A DNA stretch of 60,897 nucleotides from Sedimentisphaerales bacterium (GCA_016926155.1 JAFGPC010000216.1:1-60897); one strand, 5' to 3'. Numbered from the stretch's first letter, positions 34,761 through 44,521 are shown. Numbers and translations are program-made. The notes: a model not told the origin generated them from the sequence alone.

Positions 34761-35630
34761 TCAGTCCAGACGAATACCTTTTTGTTGGAGCCACGTTTTC
34801 AGGTCACCCATCTCGTTATCGAAGACCTGTTCGTCGTAGTCTTCCTCTAGTTTCTGCACTTTCTCCAGCAATTCTGGTTGCTCGGCCACAATGGCATCAA
34901 GCCGTTTTTCGAATTCCTCACTCAAGCTTCTCAAATCTTGAATCGGCACCTGGATGCCCAGCAGGGCGCTGACCTGACGTACGGCGGCTTCGATGCAGCG
35001 AGGATTATATCCTTGAACATAGGCGGGGATCTCAGCAACGAGACTGATCATTTCCAGGCCGGCCTGGTGAGAACGCAGGGTAAGATAGGTGATCACACCG
35101 GCAGGACCCGTATATTCACTGAGTCTCATACCCTGCCGGATGATTTCCTCGCCAAGATGTTGTTCCGACACGTTACAAAGGAATCGCGGATCCCGGTTAT
35201 GGGGTGTCAATCCCGCTACGCTGCCAATGAAAACGACTCGCTGCACTCCATATTTCTCACAAACGGAAAAGATGCAATCTGTATAATCGCGCCACATAAG
35301 GTTAGGCTCTTTTCCCTCGAAAAGGAGAAGTTTCTGATCCGGCGCTGCATAGAAGATATTGCTCGGTTCAGCAAAATCCCGGATTATGCCATCCTCGATT
35401 TTGCAGTGTGGCCGAAACAAGGCTGAAAACTCCATGGTCCCGGGAAAATTGTAAATGTAAAAATTTTCCGGCTTGATCTGGGCGAACGAATCCGCCCCCA
35501 GTGCCCGTATTATATACTCCACAGTGCCGGTAGACACATCTCCCCCATCCATCCAGCCGGTAAAGCCGACTAACAGATTGCCGCCATGCATCCCAATCTC
35601 TTTATCGTATTGCAATTGGTCGTTCGCCAC
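34761..35630 (-). CDS. PAC2-family protein (ATP-grasp/proteasome-chaperone-like fold)
   Basis: This 289-residue cytoplasmic protein starts at ATG 35630. Motifs of the PAC2 family are GNLLVGFTGWMDGGDVS near the N-terminus, VQRVVFIGSVAGLTPH in the middle, and SLVAEIPAYVQGYNPRCIEA. The C-terminus is a long charged helix (about 235-285). Bacterial PAC2 proteins are widespread in actinobacteria and planctomycetes, but their function is not established. The name comes from similarity to proteasome assembly chaperone 2. No proteasome genes are nearby. The tRNA-Met follows 140 bp downstream on the same strand, and the BNR_4 gene is divergent. Confidence 0.85.
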   Translation of the reverse strand: MANDQLQYDKEIGMHGGNLLVGFTGWMDGGDVSTGTVEYIIRALGADSFAQIKPENFYIYNFPGTMEFSALFRPHCKIEDGIIRDFAEPSNIFYAAPDQKLLLFEGKEPNLMWRDYTDCIFSVCEKYGVQRVVFIGSVAGLTPHNRDPRFLCNVSEQHLGEEIIRQGMRLSEYTGPAGVITYLTLRSHQAGLEMISLVAEIPAYVQGYNPRCIEAAVRQVSALLGIQVPIQDLRSLSEEFEKRLDAIVAEQPELLEKVQKLEEDYDEQVFDNEMGDLKTWLQQKGIRLD

Positions 35631-35801
35631 AGTGGATTCCCTATTTTTACTTCAGTTTCAGTTCTTCTTTATCATTACCCAAACTCAGAGTATTAATCCA
35701 GAAAAAAACAGAATCTCGCACAAACTTCATCCTAGTATGATATACTTACAGAATCTTTTTATGTATGAGTCTTACGTGGAACATAGCAGGAAAATCAGGA
35801 A

Positions 35802-37238
35802 ATGGAACAATACAGTTTTCGAATCATTTTATGGAGTGCATATTTCTATGGATTATCCATAGTATGCTGTGCCCAGCCGGAAACAATAAATCAAAAAGAT
35901 GACGGCTATCGTGGTATCTGGTATATGAACCAGCCTTCCAAGGATGAATACGTATATAAATACAGTGGAGGGTTGGGAACATATTGCGCCAAACATCGGC
36001 CGTTTGCGATATATTGCCCGCAGGTAAAGAAGACGTTTTTTTGTTATGGAGGGACAACAAAAGACAGTAATCAAAAACTGTTACATATGGTCTCCTACTT
36101 TGATCATCAATCCGGCCTGGTGCCCCGCCCTACCATCCTGCTTGACAAGAAGACCGAAGATGCGCATGACAATCCGGTGATCAGCGTCGATACCTATGGG
36201 ATACTCTGGATTTTTTCTACATCGCATGGAACAGGCCGTCCATCGTATATTCATCGCAGCAGAAAGCCTTATGATATTGAAGCCTTTGAATGGGTACCGG
36301 CAACAAAAATGCAGGACAGAAAAGAGATATCGATGACCAATTTTTCCTATATGCAGCCGTGGTACAAATCCGGCTTTGGTTTCGTATGCTTTTTTACCCG
36401 ATATAACTACCCTGCTCAACGAACAAGTTGTTTTATGACCAGTTCAGATGGAATTCACTGGTCTTCATGGCAGCGGTTGACAGCCATGGATCATGGGCAC
36501 TATCAGATCAGTGTCCTGGGCAGAACAAAAGCTGGGACTGCGTTTAATTACCACCCGAAAGGGAAAGGATTGAATTGGCGAACCAATCTCTATTACATGG
36601 AAACTGAGGATGAGGGAAACACCTGGGAGACAATCGATGGAGCAACATTACAAGTGCCTTTAACAAATCCTAAAACGCCGGCTCTCGTACGAGATTATGA
36701 AAGTCTTGGCTTAAATGTATACCTCAAAGATATCTGTTACGACGAGCAGGATCAGCCGGCAATCTTGTATATAACCAGCCAAGGGTATCAATCCGGTCCA
36801 GATAATGATCCCCGAACATGGACCATCGCACGATGGACCGGCAAGGAATGGGAATTTCATACCATCACAACCTCGGATAACAATTATGACATGGGTTCGC
36901 TGTACATTGAAGATCTTGACCATTGGCGATTGATTGCTCCGACACAACGGGGACCGCAGGCGTACAATCCGGGGGGGGAGATCGCCATGTGGACCAGCCG
37001 TGATATCGGCAAGACATGGACGATGCAGCGTCAGATGACCACAGGCAGTAAAAGAAACCACACATATATGCGACGTCCGGTCAATGCCCACCCTGAATTC
37101 TATGGCCTATGGGCTGATGGGCACGGCCGGCAACCATCCGAGTCGAGGCTGTATTTTTGTAATCGGGAGGGGGATGTATTCATCCTGCCCCAAAAAATGG
37201 AAAGCGATTTCATAAAGCCGGAGAAAGTTAATCAGTAA
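35802..37238 (+). CDS. Exported BNR_4 beta-propeller protein (possible PL24/PL25-type ulvan lyase relative)
   Basis: This 478-residue protein has an N-terminal signal (IILWSAYFYGLSIVCCAQ). The mature protein begins INQKDDGYRGIWYMNQ and carries KYSGGLGTYCAKHRPFAIYC. Propeller blades follow, with Asp-box-like and Trp-rich repeats (TEDEGNTWETIDGA, TSRDIGKTWTMQ). This pattern is typical of BNR_4 proteins, which include ulvan lyases of PL24 and PL25, but catalytic residues cannot be confirmed by eye. A role on a sulfated glycan would fit the nearby sulfatase. The TAA at 37238 directly abuts the stop codon of the opposing sulfotransferase gene. Confidence 0.7.
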   Translation: MEQYSFRIILWSAYFYGLSIVCCAQPETINQKDDGYRGIWYMNQPSKDEYVYKYSGGLGTYCAKHRPFAIYCPQVKKTFFCYGGTTKDSNQKLLHMVSYFDHQSGLVPRPTILLDKKTEDAHDNPVISVDTYGILWIFSTSHGTGRPSYIHRSRKPYDIEAFEWVPATKMQDRKEISMTNFSYMQPWYKSGFGFVCFFTRYNYPAQRTSCFMTSSDGIHWSSWQRLTAMDHGHYQISVLGRTKAGTAFNYHPKGKGLNWRTNLYYMETEDEGNTWETIDGATLQVPLTNPKTPALVRDYESLGLNVYLKDICYDEQDQPAILYITSQGYQSGPDNDPRTWTIARWTGKEWEFHTITTSDNNYDMGSLYIEDLDHWRLIAPTQRGPQAYNPGGEIAMWTSRDIGKTWTMQRQMTTGSKRNHTYMRRPVNAHPEFYGLWADGHGRQPSESRLYFCNREGDVFILPQKMESDFIKPEKVNQ

Positions 37239-37811
37239 TCATCCACGGTTACGGTAGAGGTTCGGATCGACGGAAGCGGCCATGGCATCGACATCCAGTA
37301 TCCACCCTAAAAATGCATTAACACGCTCGCACTGACCTAGAGGATCGGAAACCATATCGGCATAATTGACATCGAGAATGTGGAAGCAAGACTGCCCGGC
37401 AATCCACTGGTCAAACTGGTCGAGTTGTTTCCGGAAGAGCGCGGCCATCTGCTCGTCGGAGATATTTCCCCCATTTTTACCCAATCGACAGAGCATTTTT
37501 TTCTGGCTGGCCAGAACCTCTGTCATGGCCCGACGCATAAATACGACACGATACGTATGCCCCTCAGTAGGAAGATCATACAACAGGCGGTAAACCATCT
37601 TAACGACCTTGCCGTGTGCCGATGTGAGCCACGAAGCATCCTCCTTGGTCTTTTTGACCGGCTCATACTCATAATATCCCCGAGGATTATCGTCATCAGC
37701 AGCACGGATATGATCCGTCAAAGCCTCCATCCCACCGGCCGCGATCGCCTGCATCATCATGCTCGTACCCGAACGGGGCAAACCGGAGACAATTGTTAGA
37801 AAATCACTCAT
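37239..37811 (-). CDS. Sulfotransferase-family protein
   Basis: This 190-residue protein begins FLTIVSGLPRSGTSMMMQA, which is the 5'-PAPS phosphate-binding loop of sulfotransferases. Further family elements are RVVFMRRAMTEVLASQKKM (3'-phosphate site region) and FHILDVNYADMVSDP. It is shorter than typical sulfotransferases (250 or more), so only the minimal core is present. The product could be a sulfotransferase or a P-loop relative. It probably acts in the cytoplasm on an unknown acceptor. The gene is convergent with the BNR_4 gene with zero spacing. Confidence 0.8.
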   Translation of the reverse strand: MSDFLTIVSGLPRSGTSMMMQAIAAGGMEALTDHIRAADDDNPRGYYEYEPVKKTKEDASWLTSAHGKVVKMVYRLLYDLPTEGHTYRVVFMRRAMTEVLASQKKMLCRLGKNGGNISDEQMAALFRKQLDQFDQWIAGQSCFHILDVNYADMVSDPLGQCERVNAFLGWILDVDAMAASVDPNLYRNRG

Positions 37812-37901
37812 CGTCGTTCCTCACAGATCCCTGTTACAACAAGAGATCGAAAGTATAACAACATCCAGGATAAAGGCAATCAGGATTCAGAGGTTGACAC
37901 G

Positions 37902-38426
37902 TTAATCGAGAGAAGATTCGCCGTGGAGGATGATCTCAATTTTCTCGGCAACCCATTCGGCGTGTGCCTGCTCTGTCACTTCAGGCTTGCGTTTGGCCAG
38001 CAGCACACATAGAACAGGCAGGTGTTTGTCACGGGGAATGGCCTCAAACAAACGATACCACGTCTTGGGGACATAAGGTAGCTTTGTACGGGCCGATTCC
38101 TGGGCCTGGAGGACCCATTGGTCGTGCTGATCCTCGATCATACAGGACAGACGGCTCTCCAGGGCGTGTTCATCGCAGGCCCGGTCAAAAAGCTGTTCAG
38201 CCGTTTCACAGGGGGCCTTGATCTTGACCTGCAACCGATCCGGCCCCGGCTGGCGAATCATATCGAAATAGACCGGTATGGCGTGGTAATCCTCGTAGAT
38301 CAGATCCAGAATGCAGGAGCGTAGACGGTCGATATAGGCAAAATTGACCAGGCAGGCTTCCAACCCGTCCAATCCCTCGGCTACGTCGGGAAACGCGTAT
38401 TGTATTATGACTCGCTCCATGTCCAC
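37902..38426 (-). CDS. Hypothetical cytoplasmic protein, 174 residues
   Basis: The frame opens at GTG 38426, with ATG 38420 two codons later as an alternative start. There is no signal peptide or membrane helix. It is alpha/beta mixed (VIIQYAFPDVAEGLDGLEAC, YEDYHAIPVYFDMIRQ) with a Trp- and acid-rich C-terminus (AEWVAEKIEIIL). I recognise no domain. It shares the minus strand with the sulfotransferase 90 bp downstream and may be in the same transcript. Confidence 0.6.
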   Translation of the reverse strand: MDMERVIIQYAFPDVAEGLDGLEACLVNFAYIDRLRSCILDLIYEDYHAIPVYFDMIRQPGPDRLQVKIKAPCETAEQLFDRACDEHALESRLSCMIEDQHDQWVLQAQESARTKLPYVPKTWYRLFEAIPRDKHLPVLCVLLAKRKPEVTEQAHAEWVAEKIEIILHGESSLD

Positions 38427-38593
38427 ACTCGGTTCATTACAGCCATTAAAAACATACTACCAAATGGATAATACAAGTTCAAGTCTTAACCGAGAAGTCT
38501 GTATATTTATCGGATACAACACGAAAAAGTTCCGGTAGGAAAAATACTGAACGATGCAATCAACGGCATTGTCATGTCGTTAAACTGAAATCA

Positions 38594-38622
38594 TTGACAT
38601 AACCGGATAAAATTGGTAGTTT
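38594..38622 (+). promoter_or_regulatory. Promoter of the IMPase-radical SAM-ARH operon
   Basis: A perfect TTGACA (38594-38599) and TAGTTT (38617-38622) are separated by 17 bp. The leader to TTG 38674 is about 45 nt. Confidence 0.5.
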
Positions 38623-38673
38623 TGCCTTCATAAAAGGAATATATTAACAGGGCATATCCGTTCGGAGAGATAC

Positions 38674-39468
38674 TTGGAGCAATTTCTTAAAGAGATCATT
38701 CTAGAAGCCGGGCAGATGACGCTTGATTTTCGCGTCCGCCTCGGGGAATTAAACGTCAAGCATAAGATGGACAAGGATCTGGTCAGTGAGGCGGATGTAG
38801 CCGTGGAAAACTTTCTCGTTGGCTTGATTCAAAAACGCTATCCGGATCATGCGATTTTCGGGGAGGAAAGCGGGCAACATACCGGCGGGGAATATCGCTG
38901 GATCATCGATCCGATCGACGGGACCACCTCCTTTGTTCATGGCCAGCCTTATTATTCGATCAGCATTGCTCTCGAACAAGCCGGAAAGACCATCCTGGCC
39001 GCTGTCAATGCTCCGGCCCTAGGTGAATTATTTACTGCTCGGCTTGGATACGGAGCGTATCTGAATGGAAGTCCGATTCATGTCTCTTCCCGCACGCAAC
39101 TCAGTGACAGTGTAATGGCGACTGGATTCGCCTGCATCCGAGGCCACAGCAGCTTTACCAATCTGCCGATCTTCAATCAACTGGTACCGATCCTTCGCGA
39201 TGTCCGTCGCTATGGCTCGGCTGCCGTTGACCTGTGCTATACGGCCTGCGGGCGGATGGAGGGTTTCTGGGAACTGAACTTGAAAATCTATGATGTCGCT
39301 GCCGGTGCTCTGATCCTGCATGAGGCCGGGGGACGCTTCTCTGACTTTTCCGGCGGGACCGGACAATTATCCCATGAAGTGCTGGGGACCAACGGCCACA
39401 TTCATGAGCAGGTGATGGATGTGATTGTCAGGGCCTTAAAGGATATTGATCATAAAAGCCAGGATTGA
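38674..39468 (+). CDS. Inositol monophosphatase family protein
   Basis: TTG 38674 is the start; GGAGA lies 6 nt upstream. The 264-residue enzyme has the full metal-dependent sugar phosphatase signature: GEESG (first metal ligand), WIIDPIDGTTSFVHGQP (core motif) and KIYDVAAGALILHEAGG (C-terminal motif). The substrate may be inositol phosphate, a histidinol phosphate-like compound, or a 3'-phosphoadenylate. CysQ-type activity would suit the nearby sulfotransferase, but sequence alone does not decide. It is the first gene of a tight three-gene operon and overlaps the next by 4 bp. Confidence 0.9.
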   Translation: MEQFLKEIILEAGQMTLDFRVRLGELNVKHKMDKDLVSEADVAVENFLVGLIQKRYPDHAIFGEESGQHTGGEYRWIIDPIDGTTSFVHGQPYYSISIALEQAGKTILAAVNAPALGELFTARLGYGAYLNGSPIHVSSRTQLSDSVMATGFACIRGHSSFTNLPIFNQLVPILRDVRRYGSAAVDLCYTACGRMEGFWELNLKIYDVAAGALILHEAGGRFSDFSGGTGQLSHEVLGTNGHIHEQVMDVIVRALKDIDHKSQD

Positions 39469-40934
39469 GAGTTTATATGTTAGTACTGGTCAATACAAAT
39501 TCCATGCAGCCGCCTATTGCTCCGATTGGTCTGGATTATGTGGGCACGGCAGCCCGACAGGCGGGAATAGAGGTAGAACTCCTGGACTTGTGCATAGCAG
39601 CAGATCCTAATTCTACTATTAAAAACTTTTCTGATCATAGAGAGGCCTCGTTGGTCGCCCTGACATTCCGAAACGTGGATGACTGCTTCTGGCCCAGTGC
39701 CCAGTGGTTTGTCTCTGTATTGATAGAAACGATCCAAGCCATTCGATCCGTCACTGATGCGCCGATCTGCCTGGGCGGAATCGGCTTCTCGATCTTCCCG
39801 GAACGGATCATGGAATATACCAAAGCCGATTTCGGCATTTACGGTGATGGGGAAAAGACCCTTTCCGATCTCTATCATGCACTGCGTCAAGGAGATCGTG
39901 TTGATTCAATCGAAGGATTATTATGGTGGGATCAGGGAATTTTACGAAAAAACAGACCTGCCTGGCCGCAGCCGTTATCCATCCCGACACAGCGGAATCT
40001 GGTGGATAATCGAACTTATTTTGAGCGAGGAGGACAGATCGGCATCGAGACCAAGCGCGGCTGTAACCGCAAATGTATCTACTGTGCCGATCCGTTGGCC
40101 AAAGGGACAACCCTGCGGCTTCGGGATCCGGCGGAAGTCGCCAATGAATTCGAGTCGCTTCTCCAACAGGATATCGATGTTTTTCATCTCTGTGACTCGG
40201 AATTCAATATCCCTTATGACCACGCCATTGCTGTATGCAGGGAAATCCAGCATCGAAAATGGATAGATCGAGTCCGATGGTATACCTATATGGCCGTCAC
40301 CCCTTTCGATAAAACACTGGCCCTGGAGATGCGACGGGCCGGATGTGTGGGAATCAACTTTACCAGTGATTCGGCATGCCCGGCTATGCTCAAGACCTAC
40401 TGCCAGCCACATGGAAAACAGGATCTGGATCGGGCGGTGTGTTTGTGCCGCGAAAACGGCATACGAGTAATGCTCGATCTGCTGCTAGGCGGCCCGGGGG
40501 AAACTCCGGAGACGATCTCCGAGAGCATTGCTTTTTTCAAGCAGATCGATCCGGACTGTGTCGGCGCTGGAGTGGGTTTACGTATTTACCCGGGTACGGA
40601 AGCCGCTCATTTGATCAGCAATGAAGGCAGTTTGGAATCCAATCCAGCCATCCGGCGCAAATACGATGGGCCAGTCGATTTTTTCCAGCCCACCTTTTAT
40701 ATCTCACCTGCCCTTGGAAGTGATGCCGCCAGCCTGGTACGGGAATTGATCGGCGACGATGAACGCTTTTTCCCTCCCATGTCCGAAATCGGAACCGTAA
40801 AAGTAGACAGCGAGGAAAGAGGGAAACTGGATGATCACAACTATAATGACAACCGGCAGCTTACCGATGCCATTGCCGCCGGCTCCCGCGGCGCTTACTG
40901 GGACATTCTTCGACAGCTACGGAACCAGCTATGA
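39465..40934 (+). CDS. B12-binding-type radical SAM protein
   Basis: This 489-residue protein has a cobalamin-binding-like N-terminal domain (NSMQPPIAPIGLDYVGTAAR and ICLGGIGFSIFPER). A radical SAM barrel follows, whose 4Fe-4S motif is ETKRGCNRKCIYCADP (C-x3-C-x2-C). Downstream elements are DLLLGGPGETPETISESIAF and a C-terminal region (IYPGTEAAHL) typical of B12-radical SAM enzymes of the BchE/ladderane-type superfamily. TTG 39465 overlaps the preceding stop; ATG 39477 (MLVLVNTN) is an alternative start. The reaction is not predictable. Its stop overlaps the ADP-ribosylglycohydrolase gene by 4 bp (ATGA), so both are made together. Confidence 0.87.
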   Translation: MRVYMLVLVNTNSMQPPIAPIGLDYVGTAARQAGIEVELLDLCIAADPNSTIKNFSDHREASLVALTFRNVDDCFWPSAQWFVSVLIETIQAIRSVTDAPICLGGIGFSIFPERIMEYTKADFGIYGDGEKTLSDLYHALRQGDRVDSIEGLLWWDQGILRKNRPAWPQPLSIPTQRNLVDNRTYFERGGQIGIETKRGCNRKCIYCADPLAKGTTLRLRDPAEVANEFESLLQQDIDVFHLCDSEFNIPYDHAIAVCREIQHRKWIDRVRWYTYMAVTPFDKTLALEMRRAGCVGINFTSDSACPAMLKTYCQPHGKQDLDRAVCLCRENGIRVMLDLLLGGPGETPETISESIAFFKQIDPDCVGAGVGLRIYPGTEAAHLISNEGSLESNPAIRRKYDGPVDFFQPTFYISPALGSDAASLVRELIGDDERFFPPMSEIGTVKVDSEERGKLDDHNYNDNRQLTDAIAAGSRGAYWDILRQLRNQL

Positions 40935-42025
40935 CCCAAGTTATAGAATTGGAATCTCGTATTCGGGATAAAATGACAGGTCTTCTTATCGGCATGGCCA
41001 CGGGAGATGCACTGGGGCTTCCGCGGGAAGGTTTGTCACGGGAACGCGCCCTGCGAATGTTCGGATCGGCCCCCCTTTCGCATCGTTTCCTCCTGGATCA
41101 TGGCATGGTAAGTGACGATACAGAACATGTCTGCATGACGGCACAGGCCCTTCTGGCAAGTGGAATGAATCCGGTCCGGTTCGGACAATCCCTTTCCCGG
41201 CGGCTTCGCTTCTGGCTTCTGGGCCTTCCTGCCGGCATCGGATGGGCCACCCTTCGCAGCATTATCCGGCTGTGGCTGTGCAAAAACTGGGAGACCAGCG
41301 GCGTTTTTTCCGCCGGAAACGGCCCGGCCATGCGATCCCCTGTCCTTGGGGCCTGTCTGGGAGAGGATATTAAAAAACTTGCACAATTCGTCTCCATCTC
41401 CACGCGAATCACACATACTGATCCCAGAGCGGAAGAAGGGGCGATGATCATCGCTCTGGCCGCTCATTATGCAATCAGCCACGAACTGGACGATTTCGAT
41501 GCCATCTCCTTTTTGACATCTCTCAAGGAAAGCATAACACAAACCAAACTGCTGGAGGTACTACAGGCTGTTGAAACCGCTTTGCATGATAATTGCTCTG
41601 CCCATGAACTTGCCTGCCGGCTTAGCCTGAAGGATGGCGTATCCGGCTACATCGTGCATACGGTGCCTGTATGCCTGTTCTGCTGGTTACAAAATCCGGG
41701 GAATTTCCGAAAGGCTGTGGAGGAAGTAATCCTGCTGGGTGGTGATACGGACACGACAGGTGCCATTACGGGGGCTCTGGCCGGGGCTACTGTCGGATTC
41801 TCACAAATTCCGGAAGAATGGGTAAAAGGTCTATGGGAATGGCCCCGCTCGGTGAAATGGATGAAAAAACTGGCTGAGAAACTCTCGATCGCTTACCTTA
41901 CTTCCGGCCAACCTACTGATATTCGCCCAGTTCGGCTAGCATGGTATGGAATCCCCCTGCAAAACCTTGTCTTTATTGCCGCCGTTCTAGCCCATGCCTT
42001 CCGACGGCTGCTGCCGCCTTATTGA
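40931..42025 (+). CDS. ADP-ribosylglycohydrolase family protein
   Basis: This 364-residue protein has the ARH/DraG fold. GLLIGMATGDALGLPREGL comes first, then the metal site VSDDTEHVCMT (Asp-Asp). ITHTDPRAEEGA is in the middle and ILLGGDTDTTGAITGAL is the second metal motif. The binuclear Mg site is complete by eye. Members hydrolyse ADP-ribose from proteins, nucleic acids or small molecules. The C-terminus has a hydrophobic segment (LQNLVFIAAVLAHAFRRLLP) that may associate with the membrane. ATG 40931 overlaps the radical SAM stop. The 3' end overlaps the convergent radical SAM gene by 7 bp. Confidence 0.9.
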   Translation: MTQVIELESRIRDKMTGLLIGMATGDALGLPREGLSRERALRMFGSAPLSHRFLLDHGMVSDDTEHVCMTAQALLASGMNPVRFGQSLSRRLRFWLLGLPAGIGWATLRSIIRLWLCKNWETSGVFSAGNGPAMRSPVLGACLGEDIKKLAQFVSISTRITHTDPRAEEGAMIIALAAHYAISHELDDFDAISFLTSLKESITQTKLLEVLQAVETALHDNCSAHELACRLSLKDGVSGYIVHTVPVCLFCWLQNPGNFRKAVEEVILLGGDTDTTGAITGALAGATVGFSQIPEEWVKGLWEWPRSVKWMKKLAEKLSIAYLTSGQPTDIRPVRLAWYGIPLQNLVFIAAVLAHAFRRLLPPY

Positions 42026-42873
42026 TCCAGGACGTGCAGGTCCTTTTCTCCAGCGTAATCAAGTACTTCGTCAATCTCCTCCCTCGTAGGCCTACGACGG
42101 ATCTGTGGAAATTCCCTAGAACGATAACAGGGATGATACTGATCCATGATATTGACGGCCGTGTTGGGCGATACGGATTGGACCAGAAAATCGATGATCT
42201 GCCTGCTGCCTGCCTGACGATTGGGCAGAACCAGATGACGCACGAGCAACCCTCGCACTGCGATTCCCTTTACAATCTGTAAATCACCTACCTGCCGATG
42301 CATCTCCCGCACAGCGGCCTGATTGATCCGCGGATAGTCGGGTGCACCCGAATAAGTGACGGAGGCAGATTCCATCCCATACTTCATATCGGGCATATAA
42401 ATATCGATTAATCCTTTCAGCAATTGCAGCGTTTCCACAGAATCATACCCACCGGTGTTATAAACCGTAGGTATCACAAGTCCACAGTCCCGCGCCTGCA
42501 GGATCGCCTTGGCAATCGGAACAATCGAATGAGTAGGTGAAACCAGATTGATATTATGACATCCCTGCTCCTGAAGGCTCATCATGATCTGAGCCAGTTG
42601 CCCTACAGGCAGATCCCTTCCCTGCCGCTCGTGGCTGATGCTGTAATTCTGGCAGAACACACAACCAAGATTGCACCCGGCAAAAAAGATCGTCCCCGAG
42701 CCCCTCGTTCCGACAAGAACCGATTCCTCCCCGAAGTGTGGACCGGCCGAACTGATGCGCGGCAGCATTCCAATCCCGCAATACCCAATCTGCCCGGTAT
42801 TTCGCTGAACTTTACATTGTCTAGGGCATAAAATACATGGACTTTCCCTGTTACGCAGGTCTTCCATTCTCAT
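42019..42873 (-). CDS. Radical SAM protein, PflA/AmmeMemoRadiSam-like
   Basis: Start ATG 42873 is chosen over GTG 42888; the SD is weak, so a few codons are uncertain. The protein has about 284 residues. An N-terminal Cys cluster (CILCPRQCKV ... GQIGYCGIG) is followed by the radical SAM motif FFAGCNLGCVFCQNYSIS (C-x3-C-x2-C). VSPTHSIVPIAKAI, YNTGGYDSVETL and VLPNRQAGS complete the pattern. It resembles activating enzymes of the COG1313 type often annotated as 4Fe-4S proteins or AmmeMemoRadiSam partners; the Memo/AMMECR1 partners are not adjacent here. The target is unknown. Confidence 0.85.
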   Translation of the reverse strand: MRMEDLRNRESPCILCPRQCKVQRNTGQIGYCGIGMLPRISSAGPHFGEESVLVGTRGSGTIFFAGCNLGCVFCQNYSISHERQGRDLPVGQLAQIMMSLQEQGCHNINLVSPTHSIVPIAKAILQARDCGLVIPTVYNTGGYDSVETLQLLKGLIDIYMPDMKYGMESASVTYSGAPDYPRINQAAVREMHRQVGDLQIVKGIAVRGLLVRHLVLPNRQAGSRQIIDFLVQSVSPNTAVNIMDQYHPCYRSREFPQIRRRPTREEIDEVLDYAGEKDLHVLDQ

Positions 42874-43003
42874 CGGAATGGCCCCCACGTATCTTTAAAA
42901 GGATATATCATATCCCGCCTTCTCGCCTAAGATATTTGATGCTTCAAGGCTTACAAATTACTCTAATCGCAGGAGCTGTACAGTATATTCAGCGCATAAA
43001 GAA

Positions 43004-43025
43004 GGAGCAACACAAAGGTTGCTCC
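43004..43025 (-). terminator. Intrinsic terminator of ahcY
   Basis: On the minus strand GGAGCAAC (43025-43018), loop CTTTGT, GTTGCTCC (43011-43004), then a T-rich TTCTTT. An 8-bp stem lies about 50 bp past the ahcY stop. Confidence 0.6.
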
Positions 43026-43075
43026 CTCTGACATCCATACGAATTTCAAGTGACCGAAAAACCGGTAAACAGCGA

Positions 43076-44521
43076 TTAATATCGATAATGCTCCGGCTTA
43101 TAGGGTCCATCGACCGAAATACCCAGATAGGCCGCCTGTACATCGTTCAATCTTGTGAGCTTGGCGCTGAGACGTTCCAGGTGCAGCCGAGCGACTTCTT
43201 CATCCAGTTTTTTGGGCAGCGTGTATACCTTACATTCGAGTTTTTCGCTCGCCAGCATGATCTGGGCCAGGCACTGATTGGTAAAGCTGTTGCTCATTAC
43301 AAAGGAAGGATGCCCCGTCGCACAACCCAGGTTGACGAGCCGACCTTCGGCCAGCAGAAGGATCGAACGGCCGCTCTTGAGCGTCCACTTATCCACCTGC
43401 GGCTTGATATTCTCCTTGACGCATTCGGGTGTGTTGACCAGATAGCTGGTTTCTATTTCGCTGTCGAAATGCCCGATGTTACAAACGATCGCCTCGTTCT
43501 TCATCTGTTCCATATGCTTTCCGGTGATCACATCACAGCAGCCTGTCGCCGTAATAAAGATATCCCCGATCGGCGCCACCTCTTCCATCATCGTGACCTC
43601 ATACCCTTCCATCGTCGCCTGCAAAGCACAGATCGGATCGATCTCGGTAATCAGCACACGGGCTCCGAGACCTCGCATGGACTGAGCACACCCCTTACCC
43701 ACGTCGCCATATCCGCAGACAACGACGATCTTGCCAGCGACCATGACATCTGTCGCCCGCTTGATGCCGTCGGCGAGTGACTCCCGGCAACCGTACAGGT
43801 TGTCGAATTTGCTCTTAGTAACTGAATCGTTCACGTTGATTGCAGGAAATGGAAGCTCACCCTTTTCGGCAAGCTGATAGAGTCGATGCACACCCGTCGT
43901 CGTTTCTTCCGAGACGCCCTGCATGGCCTGCCCGATGCGCGTCCACTTCTGTGGATCGGTCTGATAGCCGGCGGCCAGACGCTGCATAATGATCTTGAAC
44001 TCGGGATTATCATACTTCTTTTCCAGCAGGGAAGGTTCTTTTTCCACCCGCATGCCCTGGACGACCATTAACGTCGCATCACCGCCGTCATCCACGATCA
44101 TGTCCGGTCCCGATCCATCCGGCCAAGTCAGGGCCTGTTCGGTACACCACCAATAATCCTCGAGTGTCTCGCCCTTCCAGGCGAAAACCGCAGCCGAGCC
44201 GGCCTTGGCAATCGCGGCGGCCGCATGATCCTGCGTAGAGAAGATATTGCACGAAGCCCAGCGGACATCGGCGCCCAGCTCGACCAGTGTCTCGATCAGC
44301 ATCGCGGTCTGAATGGTCATGTGCAGCGAGCCCATAATCTTTTTGCCCGCCAGCGGCTTGGATTTTCCGTACTTGGCCCGCGTCGCCATCAGACCGGGCA
44401 TCTCGTTTTCAGCCAGTTCCATCTCCTTGCGGCCCCACTCGGCCTGCGACAGGTCCGCGACCTTGTACGGCAGGGCCGGATCGACCGGCATCACACCCCT
44501 GGCCTCTTGCATCGTCTCCAT
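43076..44521 (-). CDS. ahcY: Adenosylhomocysteinase
   Basis: The enzyme hydrolyses S-adenosylhomocysteine to adenosine and homocysteine and so supports SAM-dependent methylation. ATG 44521 is preceded by AAAGGAAG. The 481-residue protein shows [16 protein letters not shown], the NAD-binding [30 protein letters not shown], the catalytic-site region [18 protein letters not shown], and the expected C-terminal tail [11 protein letters not shown]. It is a full-length member. No methionine-cycle partner is adjacent. A terminator follows it and a promoter candidate precedes it. I saw no SAH riboswitch in the leader. Confidence 0.96.
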   Translation of the reverse strand: METMQEARGVMPVDPALPYKVADLSQAEWGRKEMELAENEMPGLMATRAKYGKSKPLAGKKIMGSLHMTIQTAMLIETLVELGADVRWASCNIFSTQDHAAAAIAKAGSAAVFAWKGETLEDYWWCTEQALTWPDGSGPDMIVDDGGDATLMVVQGMRVEKEPSLLEKKYDNPEFKIIMQRLAAGYQTDPQKWTRIGQAMQGVSEETTTGVHRLYQLAEKGELPFPAINVNDSVTKSKFDNLYGCRESLADGIKRATDVMVAGKIVVVCGYGDVGKGCAQSMRGLGARVLITEIDPICALQATMEGYEVTMMEEVAPIGDIFITATGCCDVITGKHMEQMKNEAIVCNIGHFDSEIETSYLVNTPECVKENIKPQVDKWTLKSGRSILLLAEGRLVNLGCATGHPSFVMSNSFTNQCLAQIMLASEKLECKVYTLPKKLDEEVARLHLERLSAKLTRLNDVQAAYLGISVDGPYKPEHYRY

